64,000 bases of DNA from Bryobacterales bacterium (GTDB lineage: Bacteria > Acidobacteriota > Terriglobia > Bryobacterales > Bryobacteraceae), in the NCBI GenBank assembly GCA_016716385.1, contig JADJWL010000025.1, forward strand, positions 558,001 through 622,000. Reading direction: 5' to 3'. The translations under genes were made by a program, and so were the position numbers. Below, piece by piece: positions 39,543-48,163 of the stretch. Numbering within the stretch: position 1 is the stretch's first letter; each line of letters starts with the position of its first letter. The notes beneath the pieces were generated by a model. That model was not told where the DNA came from. It searched no databases and was given only the letters and a program-made list of their open reading frames with translations.

Positions 39543-40657
39543 GCTCCCGCCTCCTCCGCTTCGCGGCTGATCTCGCGCAAGCGCCCCCAATTCAGACCTT
39601 CCCGCAGAGCGAGCGGCAAGCCAATCGGGACGATCACGAGGAAGTTCACAGCCCAAATCACCATTGCCACCGCCAGCGCACGCTCCACGGGCACTGCGAA
39701 TAACTCGTGCAGGATCAACGCCGCCACCGCCTGCATCCCACCCCCGATGCCCGGGAGTTGCACCACCGCTCCAAACGCCACGAAGCCAACCAGAATCAGG
39801 ATGTCCATCCAGCCGAAGTCCCCGATACCGGGGAACGCCTTCATCGTACAAAAGAAGCAGCCCACAATCAGGACCCACTCGAAAACCGTGTAGCCCACCA
39901 GCGCCGCCAGGGCTCCCGGCGTCCGGATCGACTCCATCCCGTCGAGAAAGCTCCCGACCAGTTTCTGGACCCGCGCCAGATGGTGCTCGGCAAGAAAGCT
40001 CAGCGCTTCCCCAATCCGCCGGCGCGCCCATTCCGAGTAGCTCCGGATCAGGATCAGCAGGGTCAGGCACATCAGGCTGACCGCCGCCACAAACATCCCG
40101 CCGACTTGAAGCACCCACTCCAATGTGGGGCCTACCGTGGCGGCAGACCGGTTCACCTGGCTCAGGCCGATGCCGAAAATCGCCAGCACAGCCAGGATGT
40201 CGAAGATCCGCTCGAGTCCCCAAGCCGCGAGTTGCGAAGTGACCGGGACCTTTTCTTTGACTGCAATCAGATACGGACGAATGAACTCCCCCGGGCGTCC
40301 GATCAGCACCAGCGCGGTGAAGCCTATCAGGGTCGCCTGAAAGATGGCTGCATGGCTGGGCTGCGGGCGCAGCGGCCGGATCATGACGGCCCAGCGGATC
40401 GTGCGGCCCCAGTAGGTGCCCACGTTCAGGACACAGGCGGCCCCAAGCCACGCCCAGTCGGCTCCGGCGATCGTGTGTCCGGCCAGACCCCAGTCGAACT
40501 CCCAGCCGGAACGGTACTTGATCCACAGCACCGCGGCGGCGGCGCCCGCGATCAGGAGGAGAATCGTTAGCGTCCGCTGAGGGCGGGGAATAGAGCGTCT
40601 CCTTGGCGATGTTCCCGAGGCGGTAGAATAAGAGCCGTTTCCCGCAGTCCCGGACAT
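39539..40657 (-). CDS. UPF0104/lysylphosphatidylglycerol synthase TM-region family protein
   Basis: This 372-residue integral membrane protein has about eight helices. The family signature LVLIGRPGEFIRPYLIAVKEKVP lies in its first third, LIGFTALVLIGRPGEF-type as in AglD/MprF-TM proteins. VVQLPGIGGGMQAVAALILHEL lies near the C-terminus. A Ser/Arg-rich cytoplasmic N-terminus precedes the first helix. Members are thought to be lipid or polyprenyl-lipid flippases or to assist glycosyltransferases; no substrate can be read. ATG 40657 is favoured because TATCAT (40678-40673) lies 15 bases upstream; the frame is open to 40918 but would overlap the divergent ECF sigma gene. Its stop overlaps the nrdR start. 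Confidence 0.85.
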   Translation of the reverse strand: MSGTAGNGSYSTASGTSPRRRSIPRPQRTLTILLLIAGAAAAVLWIKYRSGWEFDWGLAGHTIAGADWAWLGAACVLNVGTYWGRTIRWAVMIRPLRPQPSHAAIFQATLIGFTALVLIGRPGEFIRPYLIAVKEKVPVTSQLAAWGLERIFDILAVLAIFGIGLSQVNRSAATVGPTLEWVLQVGGMFVAAVSLMCLTLLILIRSYSEWARRRIGEALSFLAEHHLARVQKLVGSFLDGMESIRTPGALAALVGYTVFEWVLIVGCFFCTMKAFPGIGDFGWMDILILVGFVAFGAVVQLPGIGGGMQAVAALILHELFAVPVERALAVAMVIWAVNFLVIVPIGLPLALREGLNWGRLREISREAEEAGA

Positions 40658-40662
40658 TGGAC

Positions 40663-40685
40663 GGAACTTCTCATGATAGATCGTC
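40663..40685 (+). promoter_or_regulatory. Possible ECF-type promoter upstream of the sigma factor gene
   Basis: GGAAC (40663-40667) and CGTC (40682-40685) on the plus strand resemble the -35/-10 pair used by ECF sigma factors, but the 14-base spacing is 1-2 bases shorter than usual. It lies 58 bases before ATG 40743, and would allow autoregulation. The same 85-base gap also holds the minus-strand TATCAT of the UPF0104 gene. Confidence 0.3.
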
Positions 40686-40742
40686 GTTCCTCTCAGTGGA
40701 AGGCGTTTTTGGAGAACCGCCTTCGGAGTTGCGAGGAAAGCC

Positions 40743-41405
40743 ATGGCCACCGCGGTTTCGATCATGCCCGCCTTTGGCGCCGAACCCTGGCGCGGCGGCG
40801 GGCGGGACCGTGAGGGCGCTGGATGGATCGAGTATCGCGTGGACACCGATACCTCCCTGGTTGCCCGATGCGTCAGCGGCGACGACGCCGCCTGGGAGGA
40901 CCTCGTCCGGAGCCACACGCGCCGCGTCTACGGCCTCTGCTTCCGGTTTACCGGTAAGGATGCCGAGTCGCAGGACCTGACCCAGGAGGTCTTCCTGCGG
41001 GTCTACCGGACATTGCACAGCTACCGGGCGGAGGAAGGCGCCTTCGTCACCTGGCTTTCCAGGCTGACGCGCAACCTGCTGATCGACCACTACCGGCGCA
41101 CGAAGCAGGAGCGGGTCACCGATTCGATCGAGGAGCAGCTTCCGGCAGTCGAGCAGAGTCAGGGGCTGGCCGCGCGTCCCGACGGCATGCTGGCGGGGAG
41201 AGAAGCGGGGGAATTGTTGCAGGCGGCCCTGCTGAAACTGTCGCCGGACCTGCGCGAGGCTGTGATCCTGCGGGATCTGCAGGAGTTGGAGTATCGTGAA
41301 ATCGCCGCGATGATCAAGGTGCCTGAAGGCACCGTGAAGTCGCGCATCAACCGGGGCCGCGCCGAACTGGCGCGGGTGCTGCGCAAGCAGAAGGTGGCCC
41401 TATGA
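40743..41405 (+). CDS. ECF-family RNA polymerase sigma factor
   Basis: This 220-residue sigma factor has region 2 (DTSLVARCVSGDDAAWEDLV, CFRFTGKDAESQDLTQEVFLRVYRTL, FVTWLSRLTRNLLIDHYRR) and region 4 (LLKLSPDLREAVILRDLQEL, YREIAAMIKVPEGTVKSRINRGR). There is no region 1 or 3, so it belongs to the ECF group. AGGAAAG serves as SD before ATG 40743. The next gene, a zinc-finger anti-sigma, begins in its stop (ATGA). I infer an envelope-stress regulon that includes the downstream membrane proteins. A candidate ECF promoter is noted upstream. Confidence 0.92.
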   Translation: MATAVSIMPAFGAEPWRGGGRDREGAGWIEYRVDTDTSLVARCVSGDDAAWEDLVRSHTRRVYGLCFRFTGKDAESQDLTQEVFLRVYRTLHSYRAEEGAFVTWLSRLTRNLLIDHYRRTKQERVTDSIEEQLPAVEQSQGLAARPDGMLAGREAGELLQAALLKLSPDLREAVILRDLQELEYREIAAMIKVPEGTVKSRINRGRAELARVLRKQKVAL

Positions 41406-42004
41406 CCTGCGGCGAATTCGAAATCCTGCTCTGTGACTGGCTGGACGGCACGCTGAGCGCCGAACGTGAGGCGGCTGCCGCCGCGCATGCGGCTTCCTGC
41501 GCCGCATGCGGCGAGTTGGCCCGCGACGCCCGGGCAGCGCAAGTGTTTCTGGCCAAAGCGGAGCCTGTCGCCGAGCCGCCGTTCCTGGCGGCACGAGTTC
41601 TGGCCGCGACCCAGGCGGCCGGGCCGGCGGTCCAGCCGCGGCGAAGCTGGTGGCAACGTCTGCTACACCCTTCGCTCGAGCCGCGCGTGGTGATGGGCAT
41701 GGCGCTGACCGTCCTGTCCTTCTCCATGATGGCCAAGTGCGCCGGAGTCAACCCGCGGCAACTGGGTCCCGAAGATCTGGAGCCGGCGCAGGTGTGGGGC
41801 GCGTTCGATGACCGGCTCCACCGAGGCTGGCACCGGGCCGTGAAGTTCTACGAGAATCTCAAGATTGTCTACGAAGTGCAGACGCAGTTCCGGCAATTGA
41901 CGGAGCAAATGGAAGAGGAAGAACGGCAGCGTTCGGCCAGCCGGCCTCTGGACGACCGGCGTCTTACCCCGGCCGAAGCCGAACCGAAGGAGGATGAGCC
42001 ATGA
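41402..42004 (+). CDS. Zinc-finger anti-sigma factor, single TM
   Basis: This 200-residue protein starts MTCGEFEILLCDWLDGTLS and has HAASCAACGELA, the H-x3-C-x2-C core of the ZAS anti-sigma domain. A membrane helix (VVMGMALTVLSFSMMAKCAG) follows, then an extracytoplasmic or C-terminal helical region with a coiled coil (YEVQTQFRQLTEQMEEEERQR). It should bind the ECF sigma factor encoded just upstream and release it on an envelope signal. Both ends overlap neighbours by four bases (ATGA), so it is strictly coupled. Confidence 0.87.
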   Translation: MTCGEFEILLCDWLDGTLSAEREAAAAAHAASCAACGELARDARAAQVFLAKAEPVAEPPFLAARVLAATQAAGPAVQPRRSWWQRLLHPSLEPRVVMGMALTVLSFSMMAKCAGVNPRQLGPEDLEPAQVWGAFDDRLHRGWHRAVKFYENLKIVYEVQTQFRQLTEQMEEEERQRSASRPLDDRRLTPAEAEPKEDEP

Positions 42005-42645
42005 TGTGCGCAAAACATCCGGAAGCCCCGGCAGCGGCGTTTTGCCGCGAATGCGGAATGCCGCTCTGCGCGGAGTGCCGCATCGATGCCCGGGGAACTG
42101 TCTTCTGCCAGGAGCACGCACCCGCCGGTGGGCCCGATGTGGCCGGCCTGCAGGCGGCGCCCCACCCCATGCCGCCGCGGGTGGCCATTCCGGGACTCGC
42201 GTTCCTGCTCGGCTTCATCCCGGGAATCGGTGCGATTTACAACGCGCAGTACGCCAAGGGGCTCGTGCACGTCCTGGTCTTTGGTTTCCTGGTCACGATC
42301 CTGTCGAGCGGGGCCGCCAGTGGAGCAGAACCGCTCCTGGGGATCCTGCTCGGGGCGTTCGTTCTGTACATGCCGTTCGAGGCGTATCATACGGCCCGGC
42401 GCCGGAATCTGGGTGACACGGTGCCGGAGTTCGCCAGTCTGCCCCCGGCTCTGCAGGGATCCAATACCACCGCCGTGGTGCTGATCGCGCTCGGCGTCCT
42501 GTTGCTGATGATCACGATGGACCTCGTCAGCCTGCGGATCATTCTGAAGTACTGGCCGGCGCTGCTGATTGCGCTTGGCGTCAACATGCTTTATGCGCGG
42601 TTGCGCGGCGAGCGGGCCCATCAAGAGGAGGAAATCAACCAATGA
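42001..42645 (+). CDS. B-box zinc-finger membrane protein
   Basis: The 214-residue protein begins with a B-box-like zinc finger. CAKHPEAPAAAFCRECGMPLC is followed by AECRIDARGTVFCQEH, with C/H ligands spaced as in B-box type domains. Three or four membrane helices follow (IPGLAFLLGFIPGIGAIYNAQ, VLVFGFLVTILSSG, LLGILLGAFVLYM, and VVLIALGVLLLMITMDL). The last helices resemble LiaI/LiaF-type TM domains. LLGFIPGIGAIYNAQYAKGL resembles a TM2-like segment. No enzyme motif is visible. It is the third gene in the ECF operon and overlaps the anti-sigma and the next small gene by four bases each, pointing to a scaffold or sensor role at the membrane. Confidence 0.78.
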   Translation: MMCAKHPEAPAAAFCRECGMPLCAECRIDARGTVFCQEHAPAGGPDVAGLQAAPHPMPPRVAIPGLAFLLGFIPGIGAIYNAQYAKGLVHVLVFGFLVTILSSGAASGAEPLLGILLGAFVLYMPFEAYHTARRRNLGDTVPEFASLPPALQGSNTTAVVLIALGVLLLMITMDLVSLRIILKYWPALLIALGVNMLYARLRGERAHQEEEINQ

Positions 42646-42818
42646 GCACCGCCAATTCCAACTTGATCGCCGCGATTCGCGGCCCCGTCATGATGATCGC
42701 TATCGGGACTCTGTTTGCTCTCGACCAGACGATGGGTGTGAGCATCGCCCGCACGTGGCCCGGCCTGCTCATCGTTCTCGGCCTGCTCATCCTGGCCGAG
42801 CGCAGCTATCGCCCCTGA
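42642..42818 (+). CDS. Small membrane protein, LiaI/DUF5668-like
   Basis: This 58-codon gene starts at ATG 42642 (ATGA overlap) and encodes MSTANSNLIAAIRGPVMMI, then two hydrophobic helices (MMIAIGTLFALDQTMG and TWPGLLIVLGLLILAE) and a basic end. The I-R-G-P...W-P-x-L-L-I-x-L-G pattern matches the two-helix LiaI/DUF5668-type module, also present in the following DUF4097 protein. Small size, coupling to the B-box gene, and an AGGAGG SD directly after its stop for the next gene support it as real. It is likely to be an inner-membrane partner in the same ECF-controlled envelope response. Confidence 0.78.
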   Translation: MSTANSNLIAAIRGPVMMIAIGTLFALDQTMGVSIARTWPGLLIVLGLLILAERSYRP

Positions 42819-42831
42819 AAGGAGGGAACCC

Positions 42832-44166
42832 ATGGAAAGGCGATCTCTCATCGGTCCGCTGATCCTCATTGCGATCGGCGCCTTGTGGCTGGCCCACAAC
42901 ATCTGGCCCAGCTTTGACGCCTCGGGACTCTTCCGGAAGTACTGGCCGTTCCTACTGATTGGGTGGGGGGTGCTGCGGTTGGTGGAGGTCCTGGCCTTGG
43001 CATCGCAAGGCAAAACCCTGCGGCGCGGGATGTCCGGGGGTGAGTTTTTCGTCGCGGCACTAGTCTGTGTCGTCGGCCTTGCCATGACGCTGCCGTCGCA
43101 CGGACCCCGCATCCGGATTGAGGGATCGGCGGTGGAGATCTTCGGCGAGGCGTACGATTATCCCGTCGACCTGAAGCAGGCCGTGCGTCCCGGGACCCGC
43201 CTGGTGATCGACAACCTGAACGGCAACGTTCGCGTGGCGGGCGGAGATACGGCGGAAGTGACCGTGACCGGGCGCACGACCGTCCGGTCTCTGGACCGCT
43301 CCAGCGCCGATGAGTTGCATAGCAAATTGAACATTGAGTTCGCCGAGGAAGGCGACCGGGTGACCCTGCGGACCAATCACGAACGAGTCCCGGACAACCG
43401 GCGCATCGCGACCGAACTGAACGTCGTCGTCCCCCGGAGCATGACCGTTGAAACCCGCGGCCGGTCGGGAGACGTGGACGTCTCCGGTCTGGACGGCAGC
43501 GTTGAGGTCGTCAGCGAGCGGGGCGATGTGAATCTGTCGCGGGTCGGCGGCGCCAAGCTGTCGCTCAACCGTAGCGGAAGGATCAACATCGCCGATGTGA
43601 GCGGAAACGTGGAGATTGCCAGTACGCGGGGGTCGGATTTGAGCGTCGCCTCGGTGAACGGCGAAGTGACCGTCAGCGGAGGATTCAGCGGCGACATGAG
43701 CTTCAGCAAGATCGCCAAGCCGCTGCGGTTCTCGTCGCGCAATTCCGAGATGCGGGTCGAAAGGATCGACGGCAGCTTCTCCATGGATCTGGGGGATCTG
43801 AACGGCGAGGACGTGACCGGGCCGGTCCGGATCCATACGAAGTCCCGCGACATCAACCTCGATCGCTTCACCGGCCCGCTTGACATTGAGATCGAGCGCG
43901 GCGACATCAACCTGCATCCCGCGGCTCCCCTGGAGCAGATGAGCGTCCGGTGCCAGCGATCGGGGGACATCCAGCTCGCGCTGCCGGAGAAGGCGCGCTT
44001 CACATTGGACGCGGTGGCCGAGCGGGGCACGATCGAGAACCAGGCGGGCGGGGAGTTCGTCTCCGAGATGCGTAACCGCGAGTCGCGGCTGCGTTCGAAG
44101 TCTCCCGGTGGCCCGGCCGTAAATCTCTCCACGGCGCGCGGCACAATCACGCTGCAGCAGCGGTAG
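42832..44166 (+). CDS. LiaF-like membrane protein with DUF4097 beta-helix domain
   Basis: This 444-residue protein has an N-terminal two- or three-helix module (SLIGPLILIAIGALWLAHNIWP, YWPFLLIGWGVLRLVEVLAL, FFVAALVCVVGLAMTL), like LiaF/DUF5668. A long beta-rich DUF4097 domain follows, with recurring G-D-V/I-x-V repeats (LNGNVRVAGGD, RSGDVDVSGLDGSVEVV, ERGDVNLSRVGG, RSGDIQLALPE). DUF4097 domains form parallel beta-helices thought to act as envelope-stress sensors or adhesins. It is the last gene of the ECF operon (AGGAGG SD, 13-base gap). I infer a periplasm- or surface-exposed sensor that feeds back on the sigma/anti-sigma pair. Confidence 0.86.
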   Translation: MERRSLIGPLILIAIGALWLAHNIWPSFDASGLFRKYWPFLLIGWGVLRLVEVLALASQGKTLRRGMSGGEFFVAALVCVVGLAMTLPSHGPRIRIEGSAVEIFGEAYDYPVDLKQAVRPGTRLVIDNLNGNVRVAGGDTAEVTVTGRTTVRSLDRSSADELHSKLNIEFAEEGDRVTLRTNHERVPDNRRIATELNVVVPRSMTVETRGRSGDVDVSGLDGSVEVVSERGDVNLSRVGGAKLSLNRSGRINIADVSGNVEIASTRGSDLSVASVNGEVTVSGGFSGDMSFSKIAKPLRFSSRNSEMRVERIDGSFSMDLGDLNGEDVTGPVRIHTKSRDINLDRFTGPLDIEIERGDINLHPAAPLEQMSVRCQRSGDIQLALPEKARFTLDAVAERGTIENQAGGEFVSEMRNRESRLRSKSPGGPAVNLSTARGTITLQQR

Positions 44167-44174
44167 CGTGGGCG

Positions 44175-44180
44175 TATGAT
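44175..44180 (+). promoter_or_regulatory. -10 element of gene 44189 (leaderless)
   Basis: TATGAT lies eight bases before ATG 44189, within the 22-base gap after the DUF4097 gene. It predicts an independent, leaderless transcript for the gene pair 44189-46745. Confidence 0.5.
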
Positions 44181-44188
44181 GGTGGGTA

Positions 44189-45442
44189 ATGAGCGCCGAT
44201 TTTGCCCGTGACGTGATCGCCCGGTGGTCCGATCCCGATCCCAAGTATGTCCCGCTGCTGCGGCAGGGCGGCGTGACAACGGTGGTGACCGAGGGAGCGC
44301 CGGAAGCGTTTGCCTCCGCCTGCCAGCAGGCGGGCATCAAGATAGTCCCCGCCGCAAACGTCCGCACCGCGGGATACGCCGAATGGAGCGATGCGCCCGC
44401 GAGCGCGACACTCGCCCTCAAGGACGGGCTCTGGCCCGGCATTACCCAGCAACCCACGGTCGATGGCCGTGGAGACGAAACCGCGAGCGCCAGCCGCGAG
44501 CCATGGATTGACGCGAACGGCTTCTGGACCGAGTGCCTGCGAGCCGCCTATCCCTCCCGGCCAGCGCTGCTTGGCTATCTTCCTCCAGAGAACTCCGACC
44601 GGATGATTCCGTTCGATACTCTCGAACTGGCCCTCATCGAGGCCAGAGTGAGCGGAGGGAACTACCTGCTGGCGCTGGAGTCCCGCTACCGCACGGCGTT
44701 GCTCGCCGGAGATGCGAAGGCTACCGCCGCGTGGCAGCAACTCGGCCGCACCGCGAAGTGGCTGGAAGCGCACAGCAAGTTGTTTGGCCATCCGGTCATT
44801 CCCGCGATCACGCAACTGGTGGACGAAGGCGAGGCGTCGGCAGAGATCGCCAACCTGATGTACCGGCGCAATGCGTCGCCGCAGTTGGTTCACTGCGCAC
44901 GCCCGCCGGCGCCTGATCCGGAAAACCGCCGCGCCGTGGTCGCCGTCGAGTTGAAGGCAATGGAGGGGCCGCTCAAGGAGAAGCTGCTGGCCCACGCCAG
45001 GGCCGGCAGTTCGGTCATCACCGGTCCGGAGTTCCCGGAGGCGTCCTGGAAGGTCGAGCGCAAGGAAGAGGATCGCAATTTCTACAAGATGGGCAATGGG
45101 TGGGTTGTGGCCTACCACGAAGCCGTCGCCGACCCGAGCGAGTTCTCTTTGGACGTGATCGACGTGATCACCCATGCGCGGCGGGCGGTCCGGCTTTGGA
45201 ACGCCAACACCGTGATCCCAATCGCCACCCGCCCCCCGCAGGGCGGAGCGCTGATCCACGTGATTAACTACGGCGCCCCGGTCGACCGCGAGTTCCCGGC
45301 TCGCGTGGCAGGCCACTACAACAAGGCCACACTGCTTCGTCCGGAGCAGCCGCCGCTCGAACTGAGGCCCGCCAAGCGCGGCGTGACGACCGAGGTCGTT
45401 CTGCCCGAGCTTCACCGTCTGGGCGTGGTTGTGTTATCGTAG
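44189..45442 (+). CDS. Unknown protein, possibly glycoside-hydrolase-like
   Basis: I do not recognise this 417-residue protein with certainty. It lacks a signal peptide. Features are YVPLLRQGGVTTVVTEGAPEAF at its N-terminus (a TIM-barrel-like first strand), WIDANGFWTECLRAAYPSRPALLGYLPPEN, RVSGGNYLLALESRYRTAL, and a C-terminal beta-rich part (ALIHVINYGAPVDREFPARVAGHYNKATL). The layout of an N-terminal barrel, a central alpha/beta unit and a C-terminal beta-sandwich resembles polysaccharide-active proteins. That is weak inference; no catalytic acid pair can be assigned. It is followed 25 bases later by a DUF362 gene and is probably co-transcribed with it. A -10 hexamer eight bases before the ATG marks its own promoter. 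Confidence 0.6.
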   Translation: MSADFARDVIARWSDPDPKYVPLLRQGGVTTVVTEGAPEAFASACQQAGIKIVPAANVRTAGYAEWSDAPASATLALKDGLWPGITQQPTVDGRGDETASASREPWIDANGFWTECLRAAYPSRPALLGYLPPENSDRMIPFDTLELALIEARVSGGNYLLALESRYRTALLAGDAKATAAWQQLGRTAKWLEAHSKLFGHPVIPAITQLVDEGEASAEIANLMYRRNASPQLVHCARPPAPDPENRRAVVAVELKAMEGPLKEKLLAHARAGSSVITGPEFPEASWKVERKEEDRNFYKMGNGWVVAYHEAVADPSEFSLDVIDVITHARRAVRLWNANTVIPIATRPPQGGALIHVINYGAPVDREFPARVAGHYNKATLLRPEQPPLELRPAKRGVTTEVVLPELHRLGVVVLS

Positions 45443-45467
45443 CCGCATCTTCTACGCTGGAGATAGT

Positions 45468-46745
45468 ATGTTGCTGAGCCGTCGAGATCTTCTTCGCACC
45501 GGGGCCGCTGTCGCCGCGGGCGCCGCCACCGGCGTGGGTCAAGCCGCGCCAAACCGCCTTCCACAAGCCTATTTCGGGCTGCACCCGTTTATCGAAGCCA
45601 ACCCGAAGGCCGTGTTCATCCGGCGGACCAACGTGCCGCACAAGATGCACGAAGAGTCCAAGCGGAACGAAGGCTTGAAGCTCGCGCGCGAGATCTTCGT
45701 CCCGATGGACAAGCCGGGCATTCCGGTCGACCACCGCATCGTGCTGAAGCCGAACGTGTGCAGCGTGCGCTCGAAGGACCGCCCGCACGTCGAGAACTGG
45801 GGCACAGGCACGGACCCGCAGTTCTACGAAGGCATGGTCATGGGCATGCAGGAGATCGGCCTCAAGAAGTTCACCTACGTTGAGGCGAACAACTTCCATG
45901 CGTGGAACTACCGTGGCTTCGTCGACATCAACGAGCGGCTCGGCGTCGAGATGAATGAGCCCTCTCGGCGCGTGCGCAACTTCCGCGACGGCTACGAGAT
46001 GACGTGGACGGACGTTCCGGATGCCGTCATCTACAAGAAGATCCCGCATTACGCCCCAGTCAACCAGCCGAACACCTGGCTGCTCAACATCGCCAAATGG
46101 AAGGCGCACGGCATGTGCCTGACGCAGGCGGTGAAGAACGAGCAGGGTCTTGTGGTGCTGCCGTTCGTGCGCTTCTGCCCGGGCTGGTCGATGGTGACGG
46201 GCGCTCCGGAATGGATGCAGCCGTGGATCAACCAGGACGCCGAGCGGGTGGTGAACAAGTTCTTCGAGCGGCACCAGAAGCTGAACTACGCGCGCTACCA
46301 GAGCCCCGCCGACCTGAGCCCGATGCGCCAGGAAATCTGGGCGCACAAGACGATCGACAACATGACCGCCTTGAAGACCGGCCTCGCCATGATCGAAGGC
46401 ATCTACGGCCGCGACGGCAATGGCTTCGGCATCGGCAATGACTACCTGACGAACATGGTGATGTTCAGCAAGGACAAGTTCCGGCTGGATCTCATCGGTC
46501 TGTGGCTGGGCGGTCACGAACCGGGCAACGTCAACCTCTACCGGACCGCGGTGGAGCGCGGCGTGAGCGACACGTTCAATCCCTGGGAAGTGCCGGTGTA
46601 CGAGTGGGTGGATGGCGAGCCCGTGCCCCGTAAACTGACCGATTTCAAACGCACGCCGCTGAAGACCTATTACTTGCAGATGCCGAACGAGCCCGAGTAT
46701 CACCTGGTGAACGAGCCGTTCGACTACGACAAGTACAAGATTTAG
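45468..46745 (+). CDS. Tat-exported DUF362 family protein
   Basis: This 425-residue protein opens MLLSRRDLLRTGAAVAAGAA, a twin-arginine signal, so it is exported folded. The body matches DUF362, with RIVLKPNVCSVRSKDRPHVENWGTGTDP, YEGMVMGMQEIGLKKFTYVEAN, TWLLNIAKWKAHGMCLTQAVKN and FVRFCPGWSMVTG. Unlike many DUF362 proteins, no ferredoxin-type Cys cluster is visible. The family has no proven activity. ATG 45468 has GGAG five to six bases upstream; the frame opens earlier but lacks the signal. Its stop shares the four bases TTAG with the convergent symporter gene. Confidence 0.8.
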   Translation: MLLSRRDLLRTGAAVAAGAATGVGQAAPNRLPQAYFGLHPFIEANPKAVFIRRTNVPHKMHEESKRNEGLKLAREIFVPMDKPGIPVDHRIVLKPNVCSVRSKDRPHVENWGTGTDPQFYEGMVMGMQEIGLKKFTYVEANNFHAWNYRGFVDINERLGVEMNEPSRRVRNFRDGYEMTWTDVPDAVIYKKIPHYAPVNQPNTWLLNIAKWKAHGMCLTQAVKNEQGLVVLPFVRFCPGWSMVTGAPEWMQPWINQDAERVVNKFFERHQKLNYARYQSPADLSPMRQEIWAHKTIDNMTALKTGLAMIEGIYGRDGNGFGIGNDYLTNMVMFSKDKFRLDLIGLWLGGHEPGNVNLYRTAVERGVSDTFNPWEVPVYEWVDGEPVPRKLTDFKRTPLKTYYLQMPNEPEYHLVNEPFDYDKYKI

Positions 46746-48154
46746 CGCTTCGGCTGGAAACGCGCCAGCACGAACAGCGTCACCACATTCGCCGCGAGTC
46801 CGATCAGGCCGGGATGGAAACCTCCCGGCCTTTGAATTGGCCCCACCGTGAAGAATGCCGCGACCGCCGCGCCGATCGCCAACCCGGTCACCGCGGTCCG
46901 TCCGCTGAGCCGGCCCGGCCAGTAGATCGCCGCGATCACGAGCGGAAAGAACTGCGACACGAAACCGTACGCCATCAGCATGACGAAGGCAATTGTCGAT
47001 GATTGCAGAATGGCGAACAGGTACGCCGCCGTCATCACGACGATGACCAGCCACTGAATCAGTTTGCGCAACTGCTCGTCGGTAAGGTTCAGGCGGGGTT
47101 GGCAAAGGTCGTTGGCGAGCGTCGCCGCCGAGACCAGCGTCGCCGCCGACGCGGTCACCATGCTCGCCGAAAGCGCCCCAGCGCAGAAGAACGCAACGAG
47201 CCACTGCGGCACCGTGCGCATCACCATCTCGATCATGACGGCGTCGGTCTCGACGTTCGACACCTTGAGGATTCCCGCGAACCCGACCATGATGAACATC
47301 CAGCCGATGACGTTGTAGACGGGGATCATCGCCGCCTGCACCTTAATCGTCTTCTCGTCCCGCGCACCGAAGAAGTTCTGGAACAGGTGCGGCCACATGT
47401 AAAAGCCGAACATGCCGATGAGAATCGAACTCATCCAGAACGTGTGGGTCATGAACTCCTGGTTGCCCGGCAGCGTCAGGTGTTGCGGGCTTTCCGCGGC
47501 CACCTGCCGGAAGAGTTCGGTGAGGCTGCCATAGTGTTTACCGATCACGAGGATGACCGCGGTGCCCCCAACGGTCAGCATGAAGATGCCCTTGAACACG
47601 GCCACCCAGGAGATGCTACGCAGACCTCCCTTGCTCACGTAGATCGCGACCACTGCAAACGCGATCAACGAACCGAGCCAGTAGGGGATGCGGCCTTCGG
47701 TGGTGACCTTGAACACGTAGCCGGCGCCCATGATCTGCACACTGATATAGGGAATCAGTGCTACGAGCGCGACAACGGAGGCTACCTGCCGCAGGAGTGG
47801 GCTCTGATACGTCTCACCGAGGAAATGCGCCTGCGTGAAATAGTTCCCGCTCTTGCCGAGCCGCCAGATATGCGGGCCCAGCCAGTAGCTGACCATGGAC
47901 ACCATCGTGCCGTTCATCGTGGCGTAGAGAATCGGAACGCCATACGCGTACGCCCATCCGGGCTGTCCGAGAAACGAGAGTGACGAGTAGATCTCGCCGA
48001 CAGCAATGAAGAACACGAGCAGCAGCGGCATGCCGCGCCCGGCCACGACGTGTTCGGACACCGAGCGCTGCCGGCCCTTGGCGGCACGCAGGCCGAGGTA
48101 GAGAGTGACGAGAAGAAAGGCGAGTATCGCCGCCGGAACGAGCATCCAGTCCAT
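46742..48154 (-). CDS. Sodium:solute symporter (SSS family)
   Basis: This 470-residue polytopic protein with about 13 helices belongs to the SSS family. It shows SEHVVAGRGMPLLLVFFIAVGEIYSSLSFLGQPGWAY across TM2, YISVQIMGAGYVFKVTT, GGLRSISWVAVFKGIFMLTVGG, and FFCAGALSASMVTASAATLVSAATLANDL with the Na-binding Ser/Thr pair. The solute is unknown; pantothenate, acetate or organic acids are typical. Ten bases upstream is a small DUF3311 protein, the standard accessory partner. It is convergent with the DUF362 gene. The start is ATG 48154. Confidence 0.92.
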   Translation of the reverse strand: MDWMLVPAAILAFLLVTLYLGLRAAKGRQRSVSEHVVAGRGMPLLLVFFIAVGEIYSSLSFLGQPGWAYAYGVPILYATMNGTMVSMVSYWLGPHIWRLGKSGNYFTQAHFLGETYQSPLLRQVASVVALVALIPYISVQIMGAGYVFKVTTEGRIPYWLGSLIAFAVVAIYVSKGGLRSISWVAVFKGIFMLTVGGTAVILVIGKHYGSLTELFRQVAAESPQHLTLPGNQEFMTHTFWMSSILIGMFGFYMWPHLFQNFFGARDEKTIKVQAAMIPVYNVIGWMFIMVGFAGILKVSNVETDAVMIEMVMRTVPQWLVAFFCAGALSASMVTASAATLVSAATLANDLCQPRLNLTDEQLRKLIQWLVIVVMTAAYLFAILQSSTIAFVMLMAYGFVSQFFPLVIAAIYWPGRLSGRTAVTGLAIGAAVAAFFTVGPIQRPGGFHPGLIGLAANVVTLFVLARFQPKR

Positions 48155-48163
48155 GGGAGTCCG

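Noticed and set aside
39081..40526. Long N-terminal extension of nrdR
   Set aside because: The extension is the shadow of the UPF0104 gene; NrdR is normally about 150 residues and begins at the zinc ribbon.
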